From positions 1-48,059 of the forward strand of contig NZ_JAHZTC010000027.1 in the NCBI RefSeq assembly GCF_019599265.1: a stretch of 48,059 nt of DNA. Direction: 5' to 3'. The notes under the pieces are model-generated. The model ran no database searches, had not been told where the DNA came from, and worked only from the letters and a program-made list of their open reading frames with translations. Below, in pieces: positions 27,001 to 33,635 of the stretch. The DNA is from Pontibacter sp. HSC-14F20. GTDB taxonomy: Bacteria; Bacteroidota; Bacteroidia; Cytophagales; Hymenobacteraceae. Both the position numbers and the translations under genes were made by a program. The stretch's first letter is position 1. Each line of letters starts with the position of its first letter.

Positions 27001-27096
27001 TGGTTTAAGACGGACCAGCGTCTACAGGAATATGTTGTTTATTATTTTTTACAAAAACACTACACCGAAAAGCTCAAACGAGCCGATGTTCTGTAA
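24019..27096 (+). CDS. lanB: Full-length lantibiotic dehydratase LanB (copy 2)
   Basis: 1025 residues with the same two-domain plan as copy 1. The N-terminal glutamylation domain has RASSRCTPFGLFAGCS (about residue 81), and the elimination domain starts near residue 755 (GGEWLYVKIYCG, YYFIRFTDPHYHLRLRL) and ends SYIHMSMNRWF. Copy 2 is notably richer in G and C and more Arg/Gln-rich than copy 1, suggesting a different history rather than recent duplication. It may serve a different precursor, for example the divergent peptide at 28672 or the Cys-less peptides. It lies between the regulator and kinase genes and runs 11 bases from the kinase start. Confidence 0.93.
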   Translation: MTTIHPFGHFIVRSPLFPYDGIHPDAAHSLDDWLDVQLQDDLFLEAVFWSSPVLYEQAIKMLQGDDRQRERVRFSLKKYLIRASSRCTPFGLFAGCSLGHITGWRKDLEIAGSAGSLRKVIRMDMHLLFTLSNLISRDPALVPLLAYYPNNSLYEIGGTFRYIEYTLEQGIRNYRISSVERDDLLKRIFAAAEAGVLLREAVGLIDLEATADEKEQFIRELIDSQLLVSELELSVTDPDPLGSLVRKLKTVAAGVSQARLTLYLEVLTSFEQAIAQLNERSDRTRRDETVTLFKRGLERLGMADYRNNFFQLDLFKAAPTPDRLPGKTVEAVLRGIEALSRFTTSQTKQERQLEAFRRAFVEKYESEEVPLAEVIDSETGIGFPVLGSIGNITDAALADAYPEGNRSEQVTEPWHAFLRERYERAIRQGATEISLRDVEIAGFAPKTGQLPQTFAAMFSLVSSGPEPQVFLQTVGGATANSLLGRFCHLDAGMHTLGRKIAEMEQSLCPDKVLAEVLHLPEARVGNVLQRPVLREFEIPYLSAASVPGERQLPVADLMLRVVGDRIVLRSKRLGKQVVPRLSTAHNYAQRALPLYHFLCAIQHEGKTALGVDWGSWATGLKFMPRLSYRNVILSPATWKFTAADTRQLLKGDRTGDQLEAFWKQWQLPPTVAITRGDNQLVIHIQRPEYREILLQELKDQQALHLTEWLHTREDPAAGSFLHQVVLPLYQHAPQPASLQTVEKEGLPVLQRTFFPGGEWLYVKIYCGAHAADLILTEAVKPVVERLEAAGDIRQYYFIRFTDPHYHLRLRLHLKEEGRFGHVLSELNAALADFKRQRLVWKVQLDTYVREVERYNARYMLQSERLFYHDAALFLATGLQLELDGEGDRRLLYAMRNVASWLDTFQLGLTERLDFIRSACASLGKEFTPELRVRLDQQYRTLRHKVTANEVPDALDYLLALRKQRVEDELGQDISGKAPALFRNLGSYIHMSMNRWFKTDQRLQEYVVYYFLQKHYTEKLKRADVL

Positions 27097-27107
27097 ATGG
27101 AAACCAA

Positions 27108-28205
27108 ATGACGCTAGAAGTGCTACATTATCAGACTTACAATTCCTTTACCAGAGTTTTTGTCCATAGCCTTTTGTGGTTGGGCATGTTCTGCTTTCTC
27201 TTGCTGCTGCTCAAACTACCCTTGCAAGGGAATTTGCTGGACCCTGCCTTTCCCCTGTTTGTGTTGGCTATGCTGACGATTGTCGCCACCAACCACTATG
27301 TCATCGCCTACGGACTGGTTCGGTTCGTGCAGCCGAGAAACTGGGGCATCTTGGTCGGTCTGCTGCTGGTACTCTATACTTTTTCCGCTATCTCCTCTAT
27401 TCTCAGTATTGCCCTGCTGGCCGGGCTTTTTCCAGAGAATGCCGTGTTCCAGGCGCTATCAAGCAGGTATGAGCTACGGGGGATTGCGGACCTTTTTACG
27501 CTGAGCACCTTTACCTGGGTCATGTCCTTTGTATTTCCCTTCTGCATGTTTACCCTTTTTATAAAGTTCTACAAATCAAATCAGGACGCCGCCAGGAAGA
27601 ACCTCTATTTACAGAAGGTCAACTCCGAGCTGGAACTGAATTTTCTGCGGTCCCAAATCAATCCGCACTTCTTTTTCAACACCTTGAACAGCCTGTATTC
27701 CCTGGTGTTTGACAATGAGCGCGCAGCCAAAATTGTGCTGGATCTTTCGGATATCATGCGATTCTCTCTATACGAGGCGAAAGGGGAGCGTATCCCGATT
27801 GAACGAGAGATCAAGTTTCTGAGTGACTATATCGGACTGGAGGCCATGCGTCATGACAGCCGCGTCCTGATCGAGTACGATTTCGATTTGAATGGACATG
27901 AAAGGCTGGAGCTTCCACCCCTGCTGCTGGTGAATTTTATAGAGAACGCCTTTAAGCACGGCATTCACAACACAATAGAAAAGGCCTGGGTGGAGATAAG
28001 CCTGCAATGCCAAGATGGTGTCCTGTTTTTTAAGGTCAGTAACAGCAGACCAACGCACGGGAGAGCACGGGAAAAGGGGGACTCGGGCATCGGCCTGCAG
28101 AACGTGAAACGGCGGCTGAATATTTTATACCCCGAGCGCCACGAGCTGATGATTAGGGAGGAAGTGTCCACATTTCACGTGGTGCTTCAGATTCAAATGA
28201 AATAA
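27108..28205 (+). CDS. LytS-type sensor histidine kinase
   Basis: 365 residues. Four predicted membrane helices (about 18-36, 47-70, 80-106 and 128-153) with very short loops and no large periplasmic domain, then a short coiled linker. The His_kinase domain has His187 (RSQINPHFFFNTLNSL), and the ATPase domain has the N box (NFIENAFKHG, residues 276-285) and G box (GDSGIGLQNVKRRL). Kinases with multi-helix sensors and LytTR partners commonly sense membrane-active molecules or peptides. It is probably partner to the regulator at 23103. A strong hairpin overlaps its stop codon. Confidence 0.9.
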   Translation: MTLEVLHYQTYNSFTRVFVHSLLWLGMFCFLLLLLKLPLQGNLLDPAFPLFVLAMLTIVATNHYVIAYGLVRFVQPRNWGILVGLLLVLYTFSAISSILSIALLAGLFPENAVFQALSSRYELRGIADLFTLSTFTWVMSFVFPFCMFTLFIKFYKSNQDAARKNLYLQKVNSELELNFLRSQINPHFFFNTLNSLYSLVFDNERAAKIVLDLSDIMRFSLYEAKGERIPIEREIKFLSDYIGLEAMRHDSRVLIEYDFDLNGHERLELPPLLLVNFIENAFKHGIHNTIEKAWVEISLQCQDGVLFFKVSNSRPTHGRAREKGDSGIGLQNVKRRLNILYPERHELMIREEVSTFHVVLQIQMK

Positions 28206-28246
28206 ACTGGAACCGGGTGCCGGTACCAACCGATTCCAGTTTATTT
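28200..28246 (+). terminator. Terminator at the end of the regulator-lanB-kinase group
   Basis: AAATAAACTGGAA (28200-28212) and TTCCAGTTTATTT (28234-28246) form a perfect 13-bp stem that includes the kinase stop codon. A-T rich stem ends on both strands allow it to act in both directions. Confidence 0.75.
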
Positions 28247-28585
28247 CAGCTACAAGAGACTGCTGGATTGTTCATTCAAATGTGCTCCTGGATTAGCTTG
28301 AGGGAGAAAGTGGCGGTCAATGTGATCATCCTTTGCTACCTTCCCGCATTCGGTTCTACGAGCCTGCATGCCCCGTATCAACTTCTTCTTTATTTTCCTG
28401 TATCACGAAAGATATAAGGAAAGCCTGGTAGTTTTAATATGAGACTTCACATATAGCCTACCTGCCTGATTCCAGAATAAGCGCCCAACGTGTAACAGCT
28501 TGCACTTTTGCTGAATTAAATATTGTCTCATGGCAATAGCCTAGTCTTAGTTGCTTGTGACAAAGTCAGCCGTAAGATGAGGTTT
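28247..28585. other. Intergenic, no gene seen
   Basis: Nothing recognisable lies between the terminator and operator F. Confidence 0.5.
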
Positions 28586-28650
28586 ATCTAAGAAATTCGT
28601 GCCTTTGTCTAAATTTTAAAGTTTTAATATATTAATATATTTATATTTGA
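28586..28650 (+). promoter_or_regulatory. LytTR-type operator F and promoter of the 46-aa precursor
   Basis: TTTATCTAAG (ATCTAA at 28586) and CTTTGTCTAA (GTCTAA at 28607) are 21 bp apart. TATATTTG at 28643-28650 matches the Bacteroidota -7 element TAnnTTTG fully and begins 36 bp after the second repeat. The start codon is 21 bases downstream. This is the clearest promoter of the set and marks the next small frame as a real gene. Confidence 0.75.
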
Positions 28651-28671
28651 TTAAATCTTAAAAATAGGCAA

Positions 28672-28812
28672 ATGAAGAAAGTAAAATTACAGCTAAAGAA
28701 ACAAATCATTTTTACGCTTAATACTCAGCCAGGTAAAAGCAATAAGTTGGATAATGTTTTTACAACTGGTATTTGTACAATTTTAACAACTGCCACAGAA
28801 ACGAGCTTTTAG
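28672..28812 (+). CDS. Divergent class I lanthipeptide precursor (46 aa)
   Basis: A 46-codon gene, ATG 28672 to TAG 28812. The N-terminus MKKVKLQLKKQIIFTLNTQ follows the leader pattern of the tandem precursors (basic start, alternating Leu, Lys pair, then a hydrophobic helix), but there is no double glycine. The C-terminal part from Val29 is VFTTGICTILTTATETSF: eight Thr/Ser and a single Cys (Cys35), a strongly dehydratable stretch that allows one thioether ring. It is AT-rich, unlike the other precursors. It sits alone behind operator F and 0.47 kb from the kinase. It could be a substrate of lanB copy 2. Alternatively it is a decayed precursor that has lost its cleavage site. Confidence 0.7.
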   Translation: MKKVKLQLKKQIIFTLNTQPGKSNKLDNVFTTGICTILTTATETSF

Positions 28813-29503
28813 CTACATTAACATCAGGTGTATGAAAGGGGCCCGGAGCGTGTCCGCTTCTATTGGCTTTTTGCTAACCTGATGCCCTCTTTCACTCCTT
28901 TAGCAGGAAAGGCCAAATCAGGATTTTGTTGTCAGGCACTATAGTATATTCCTCTATTGCGTGATAGAATAAAGACTCATCGGAAATCTTCTGTTTCAAA
29001 ACTGGGACAAAGCAAACACCAATGGCTATCAACGATGGGCTCACTATTATAAGGGTAATTTGCGTCGTGCAGCGTTTTGTGCACGATAGTGCATCCTATC
29101 AATTGAGCCCAGCCTGAGTGATTGTTTTTGTCTGATGAATTGTAACCGGAAATGATGGCAAGTAGAAATGCCTGTTCTAGAGACAGGCTACTGCTCAGGT
29201 GAGTCCTAAACGATTAACCTGCTAATTTTTACAGCCTCTAGATTATCTCATCTGCTGCAGACTGGTAAGTGGTGATTTGAACATGATTCAACTTTACACT
29301 GCTAGTAGAAGAGTGTTCGTTGCTGTCAATCACCACCTGCTATCAGAGCAGGTAAATTGTTAAGTGAATGGGCGCTTTTAGTCAAAAGTCCAAAGGCTTA
29401 ACATCAGGTATTCCGATACGCATTTGGAGATGGAGCCTGCGACCAATGCAGGTAGGGTTGTGTCTGGTCATAGATGCGTTTGTTCAAAGGCTTCTAGAGC
29501 CAC
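28813..29503. other. 0.7-kb intergenic region at the border to mobile DNA
   Basis: No gene is seen. CATCAGGT just after the precursor and ACCTGATG near 28876-28883 are complementary and could close a long hairpin. TCGTGCA and TGCACGA near 29065-29090 form a small inverted repeat. Composition becomes mixed and the region appears decayed. Confidence 0.45.
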
Positions 29504-29582
29504 ACTCTCTGCGGAGTAACTTATCAGTTAGCATAAAAAGCCCTTAAATCAGCGATTTAAGGGCTTTTTGCTTTTTAGCCCC
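29504..29582 (+). repeat. att-like 79-bp direct repeat, copy 1
   Basis: 79 bp starting ACTCTCTGCGGAGTAACTTA recur at 31605-31683 with two mismatches. They include AAAAGCCCTTAAAT and ATTTAAGGGCTTTT (a 14-bp perfect hairpin, a terminator). The sequence before the repeat differs between copies, so the boundary is sharp. The two copies bracket 2.0 kb containing a dead integrase and the A/B module. Confidence 0.75.
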
Positions 29583-29737
29583 ACCTGAATTTTACATTTT
29601 CTCTCCTTTCTGAGGCAGCCAATTCGGGCACCCGAATTGATGTGCAACCAGCTGGCTGTAAGCAAGATGTACTGTGTTTTTACATCTTGTGCAGCCTTCG
29701 GTTGATTGTTAAATTCAAGTATAAAAGGAGGAGTTGT

Positions 29738-29977
29738 ATGGACACTAAGATCAGTATCCTGTTCTACGGCAGGAAAGCCGACAACCTTTTGCCGATCTAC
29801 CTGCGCGTTACGCTGCAGGGTAGGCGGCTGGAGCTGAGCACCCACCGCTACATCTCGCCCGAACGATAGTAGGCCGAGGCCCGGAGCGTGAACGCCTACC
29901 TGGACACCTTGCGGGCAAAGGCTTATGATCACCACCGGAAGCTGCTTGAAAGCCTGCGGACCTACTATATTTTTTAA
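29738..29977 (+). pseudogene. Tyrosine recombinase, N-terminal remnant with stop codons
   Basis: ATG 29738 with a strong ribosome-binding site (AAAGGAGGAG). It encodes MDTKISILFYGRKADNLLPI and YLRVTLQGRRLEL..., the arm-binding N-terminal domain of a Bacteroidota integrase similar to the one at 31863. Two consecutive TAG codons at 29867-29872 interrupt it. The frame then continues AEARSVNAYLDTLRAKAYDH to a TAA at 29975. No catalytic domain follows. An upstream hairpin (CAAGATGTA/TACATCTTG, 29663-29689) is also found upstream of the intact integrase (31786-31812). Confidence 0.8.
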
Positions 29978-30105
29978 TTCTAAGCTGTGAGAGGCGGAAT
30001 TTTCATAGTGTTATACCACTAACCATGCAATAACCTCAAGCTCTATATGTCTTCACGTATTCTTGATATTTCTTTGCACACATTCTCGCAGCGTTATTCT
30101 GTATA

Positions 30106-30287
30106 ATCAACGTGTAGGTTGACTGAAATTGTCAACAAATCAACTAATATGTTTACTTATTAAAAATAATAGTATACTTTTATGTTTACTATAGCACGGT
30201 ATGTGTAAACCAATATATTTACTTTATTCAAGGAAAGTAAACTAATATATTTACCTTTATCAAGTAACAGTAAACAAATATGTTGAT
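30106..30287 (+). promoter_or_regulatory. Array of six phased 18-bp palindromic operators
   Basis: Six copies of the dyad GTAAAC-N6-GTTTAC (variants ATCAAC/GTTGAC) occupy 30106-30123, 30139-30156, 30172-30189, 30205-30222, 30237-30254 and 30270-30287. Starts are 33, 33, 33, 32 and 33 bp apart, about three helical turns, so all face the same side. The array ends 14 bp before the start of the XRE-type gene at 30302. Cooperative autorepression by that protein is the simplest reading. An iteron role is possible but no replication gene is beside it. Confidence 0.75.
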
Positions 30288-30301
30288 TAATTAAGGTGTT
30301 T

Positions 30302-30763
30302 ATGCGAAATAAAAAGAAACTACTGCTGGAGCAATTGGATCGAAAAATTGCTCCTTTAAAGGTTTTGACTAAGACTCCAGTCCCGGAACAAGGTTGGATT
30401 CACGCTATTCGGGTCGCACTTAACATGACTTTAGAGCAGTTAGGTCATAAGCTGGGCAAGACAAAGCAAGGCATCAAAAAGATAGAGGAAAGAGAAGCTA
30501 CAGGTACCGTCTCCCTAAACGTGTTGAAGCAGGTAGCTGAAGCGCTTGACATGCAGCTCGTGTACGGCTTTGTGCCTAAGCAAGGGTCAATGGAGAAGTT
30601 GGTCGATCAACGAGCACAGCAGCTAGCAAGAAAGATCGTCTTAAGAACAAGTCAGCACATGAAGCTGGAGAACCAGGGAAATAGCGATGACCGGATTCGG
30701 CAGGCAATCGAAGAGCTAGCTGAAGAACTTAAACGTGAAATGAAGGGCACGTTATGGGATTAG
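30302..30763 (+). CDS. Mobile mystery protein A (XRE-type DNA-binding protein)
   Basis: 153 residues from ATG 30302; a GTG at 30296 would add two codons. The central helix-turn-helix (residues ~30-78, including MTLEQLGHKLGKTKQGIKKI) is XRE-like, and the N- and C-terminal parts (LLLEQLDRKIAPLK; LARKIVLRTSQHMKLE) match the family called mobile mystery protein A. These pair with a Fic-domain protein B and travel between genomes like a toxin-antitoxin unit. Its stop overlaps the start of gene B by 10 bases. It probably binds the six operators just upstream. Confidence 0.88.
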   Translation: MRNKKKLLLEQLDRKIAPLKVLTKTPVPEQGWIHAIRVALNMTLEQLGHKLGKTKQGIKKIEEREATGTVSLNVLKQVAEALDMQLVYGFVPKQGSMEKLVDQRAQQLARKIVLRTSQHMKLENQGNSDDRIRQAIEELAEELKREMKGTLWD

Positions 30764-31350
30764 AATATGCCTACCTGGATGGCCAGACTCCTTTAGATGA
30801 AGAAGAGAAAGAAGGGCTGCTACTCAAAACGATCACCTCACACGGGGAACTGGACGAATTCGAACAGCTAAACATTGAAAAGGCAATCGCCTGGACCATG
30901 AACACCAGGTTTAAGAAGGATGCCATATTGACTGAGAAGTTTATCAGAACGCTGCACAAACGCATGTTTGACGATGTCTGGAAGTGGGCAGGTGAGTTCA
31001 GGAGATCTGAGAAAAACATTGGGGTGGCTTGGGTTACAATAGGTATGGAGCTCAGGTACCTGCTAGACGACACCGCCTATTGGATCAATAATAAAACGTA
31101 TCCCCAAGACGAGATAGCGATCCGCTTCAAGCATCGGCTGGTCAATATCCACTGTTTCCCAAACGGGAACGGGCGGCATTCACGCATCATGGCAGACATC
31201 ATCATGGAGTCCATCTTTGGTGAAGATGCCTTCACATGGAATAGATCCAACATGGTGAAAGCGGATGCTACACGCAAAGCCTACATTGCCGCCATTCGAG
31301 CTGGCGATAAAGGTGACATAACGCCGCTGCTTCAGTTTGCGAAAAGCTGA
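30754..31350 (+). CDS. Mobile mystery protein B (Fic/DOC domain)
   Basis: 198 residues. The Fic motif is complete: HCFPNGNGRHSR at residues 133-144, with the catalytic His133 and the GNGR phosphate loop. Upstream are the family's usual FRRSEKNIG and LHKRMF segments. Fic proteins transfer AMP or other phosphate-containing groups to protein targets. An inhibitory (S/T)xxxE(G/N) helix is not obvious here, so partner A may restrain it or regulate only expression. Translational overlap with gene A supports a toxin/antitoxin-like unit. Confidence 0.9.
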   Translation: MGLEYAYLDGQTPLDEEEKEGLLLKTITSHGELDEFEQLNIEKAIAWTMNTRFKKDAILTEKFIRTLHKRMFDDVWKWAGEFRRSEKNIGVAWVTIGMELRYLLDDTAYWINNKTYPQDEIAIRFKHRLVNIHCFPNGNGRHSRIMADIIMESIFGEDAFTWNRSNMVKADATRKAYIAAIRAGDKGDITPLLQFAKS

Positions 31351-31591
31351 GCCTTATGCGGGAAGTTATTGGATTGGAAGCAGGAGATAGTAACTGGGCA
31401 TAGGCTCTTTCTTCCCTAAGATTGTATACCGGAAGTAGGGTAATTAACTTTTACTTTGTCAGCTTGCTGTTTGTGAAATAAAGCGGTAAATTTGATTAAA
31501 GAAAACACTGAAATCCTCAGAAGGGGGAAAATTCGGGTGACCGCTGATTTTAAGGTTATAAGTAATTGATAATAAAAGCATTGTGGGGTAG

Positions 31592-31683
31592 GTTCGAATC
31601 CCTTACTCTCTGCGGAGTAACTTATCAGTTAGCATAAAAAGCCCTTAAATCAGCGATTTAAGGGCTTTTTTGTTTTTAGCCCC
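31592..31683 (+). repeat. tRNA 3' end fragment plus att-like repeat, copy 2
   Basis: GGTTCGAATCCCTTACTCTC plus TGCG at 31591-31614 reads as the T-loop, 3' T-stem and acceptor strand of a tRNA. The 5' half of the T-stem does not pair properly (GTAGG instead of GTAAGG), and no tRNA body lies upstream. So this is a 3' fragment left by integration into a tRNA gene. From 31605 the sequence equals copy 1 (29504-29582), including the terminator hairpin at about 31635-31668. It lies 0.18 kb before the intact integrase. Confidence 0.7.
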
Positions 31684-31862
31684 TGCTTCATTTTCACACT
31701 TCTTCGCACATTTCAGGAGCGTGATCAGGTGAGTTCATTTGGAGCAGGCGTTTACTCACCAATTTGATTTTAACTGATTGATACACAAGATGTACAGTAG
31801 CTTTACATCTTGACTTCGGTTGACTGCAAGGCTATATTTGTATAACCTTTAATGTCACTGTT

Positions 31863-33077
31863 ATGAGCATCAACTTCCGCCTTCTCTTCTACCTCAAGAA
31901 ACCCAAGAACTACCAGCAGGGCCCTGTGCCCATCTACCTGCGCATCACCGTAGCGGGCAAACGCTCCGAGCTGGCCACAGGCAGGACCATTGAGCCAGCC
32001 AGTTGGCTGGCTCAGGCAGGGAGAGCCCTTGGCAAGAAGGAAGAGATCAAGTCCCTGAACGCCTACCTGGAGATCCTGCAGGCCAGGGTCTACGAGGCGC
32101 AGCGCCAGCTAGTGGAGGCCCGGCAGCCGCTCACGGCCGAGGCGCTCAAGGACAGGCTTCTGGGCAGGGAGGCGAAGGGCAGGATGCTGCTGGAGGTCTT
32201 CTCCGAGCACAACCGCAAAATGGAAGCACTGGTGGGGGAGGAGTTTGCCCCCGGCACCCTGGAGCGCTACACCACCTCGCTGCGCCACACCCGGGATTTT
32301 GTGAAATGGAAGTACGCAATAGAGGACGTTGACGTGCGGCAGGTGGATCATGCCTTTGTCACGGATTATGAGTTCTACCTCAGAAGCGTGCGTAAGTGCT
32401 CCAACAACACGGCCGTCAAGTACATCAAGAACTTCGGCAAGATCATCCGCATCTGCCTGGCCAATGGCTGGATCACTATGAACCCTTTCCTTCACTACAA
32501 GGCCAAGCTTCGGAAGGTGGAGCGAGCCTACCTGTCCGAGGAGGAACTGGAGCGGATGGCGGAAAAGAAATTCGTCAGCGATCGCCTGACGCAGGTGCGG
32601 GACATCTTCCTGTTCAGCTGCTACACGGGCCTTGCCTACGTGGACGTGCAGCAGTTAAAACGTGCAGATATCCAAACGGGAGTGGACGGGGAGCAGTGGA
32701 TCTTCAAGAACAGGCAGAAGACGGACACCCCTTCCCGCATACCCTTGTTGCCGAAGGCCCTCACTATTCTGGCGCGCTACCAGGATCACCCGCAGTGTTT
32801 GTATGAGGACAGGTTGCTGCCTGTGCCGAGCAACCAGAAGATGAACGCCTACCTGAAGGAAATAGCCGATGTGTGTGGAATTGAAAAGCCTGTCACCTTC
32901 CACACTGCCCGCCACACTTTTGCCACCACTGTGACACTGCTCAAGGGGGTGCCGATGGAGAGTGACTCAAAGATGCTCGGCCACACCAGCATGAGAACCA
33001 CGCAACATTATGCCAAGATATTGGATGTGAAGGTAGGGGAGGATATGCGCCTGCTCAGAGAGCGACTCAAGCAGTGA
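31863..33077 (+). CDS. Tyrosine site-specific recombinase (integrase)
   Basis: 404 residues in the standard order: arm-type DNA-binding domain (1-85), SAM-like core-binding domain (about 105-210, YTTSLRHTRDFVKWKY) and catalytic domain. The C-terminal motifs are HTARHTFA (His347, Arg350), LGHTSMRTTQHY (His374, nucleophile Tyr383). The first catalytic Arg is replaced: the usual TGLR reads CYTGLAYVDV, as in several Bacteroidota integrases. It probably moved the island through the adjacent tRNA 3' end. ATG 31863 is preceded by the same hairpin as the dead copy at 29738. Confidence 0.93.
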   Translation: MSINFRLLFYLKKPKNYQQGPVPIYLRITVAGKRSELATGRTIEPASWLAQAGRALGKKEEIKSLNAYLEILQARVYEAQRQLVEARQPLTAEALKDRLLGREAKGRMLLEVFSEHNRKMEALVGEEFAPGTLERYTTSLRHTRDFVKWKYAIEDVDVRQVDHAFVTDYEFYLRSVRKCSNNTAVKYIKNFGKIIRICLANGWITMNPFLHYKAKLRKVERAYLSEEELERMAEKKFVSDRLTQVRDIFLFSCYTGLAYVDVQQLKRADIQTGVDGEQWIFKNRQKTDTPSRIPLLPKALTILARYQDHPQCLYEDRLLPVPSNQKMNAYLKEIADVCGIEKPVTFHTARHTFATTVTLLKGVPMESDSKMLGHTSMRTTQHYAKILDVKVGEDMRLLRERLKQ

Positions 33078-33219
33078 GCAACAGCAAGGGATGTTTGGAT
33101 TGGCTTGTGAAAGTAATTCGAGAGATCTCTGTAAAAGAAAAAACCCGGCTTCTTCACCAGCATTGTTTATCTGGGAGAGGAAGGACCGGGACTGCATTAG
33201 CAAATATGCATGCTATTTT

Positions 33220-33483
33220 ATGAACAAGCAATACGTAGAAAAAGTTTTTTCTACGGAAAGGGTGCGCAAATACTTTGACGCTTATTCCCACGACCAGGCC
33301 AAAGCTATAACCCATTACCAGTGCAACGTGCAAATTTCCGAGGCGCTTTACCCATGCCTGTCGGTTATGGAAGTTGCCTTGTGCAATGCCGTAAACGAAC
33401 AGCTCTCACGAATGTTTAGTACCGCTCACTGGTATACCCTCCTCGCCTTAACGCCTGTCCGGTCTGGAAAACTGATCCTGTAA
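33220..33483 (+). pseudogene. Abi-family abortive infection protein, N-terminal fragment
   Basis: From ATG 33220 the 87 residues MNKQYVEKVFSTERVRKYFD... ALYPCLSVMEVALCNAVNEQ match the start of Abi-like (AbiD/F type) phage-defence proteins: a helix with S-x-E-R, then LxxxEVALRNAxxxQ. These are normally 200-300 residues. Here the frame ends after ...WYTLLALTPVRSGKLIL and nothing downstream restores it. Upstream in-frame sequence (from 33091) lacks family similarity. It is a decayed accessory gene of the integrated element. Confidence 0.65.
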
Positions 33484-33635
33484 TATTGCCTTGCAAGCCG
33501 CTCTCAAGTCCTGACCTCCATAACGATACGTTCTGTGTCGTATTGAAATGCAAGAGAAAAGGCACCAATAAAGACCGGGTCGACATGGCTCTTGTCTGCC
33601 TGCCGCCCCGGTCCCGGACTAAATAAACCTAAAAA

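Noticed and set aside
30106..30287. Regular 33-bp repeats considered as a CRISPR array
   Set aside because: The repeat unit is a short 18-bp dyad with 14-15 bp AT-rich spacers, far shorter than CRISPR spacers, and no cas genes are present.
31560..31615. Complete tRNA gene
   Set aside because: Only the T-loop and 3' acceptor strand are present; no anticodon arm or D arm can be found upstream.
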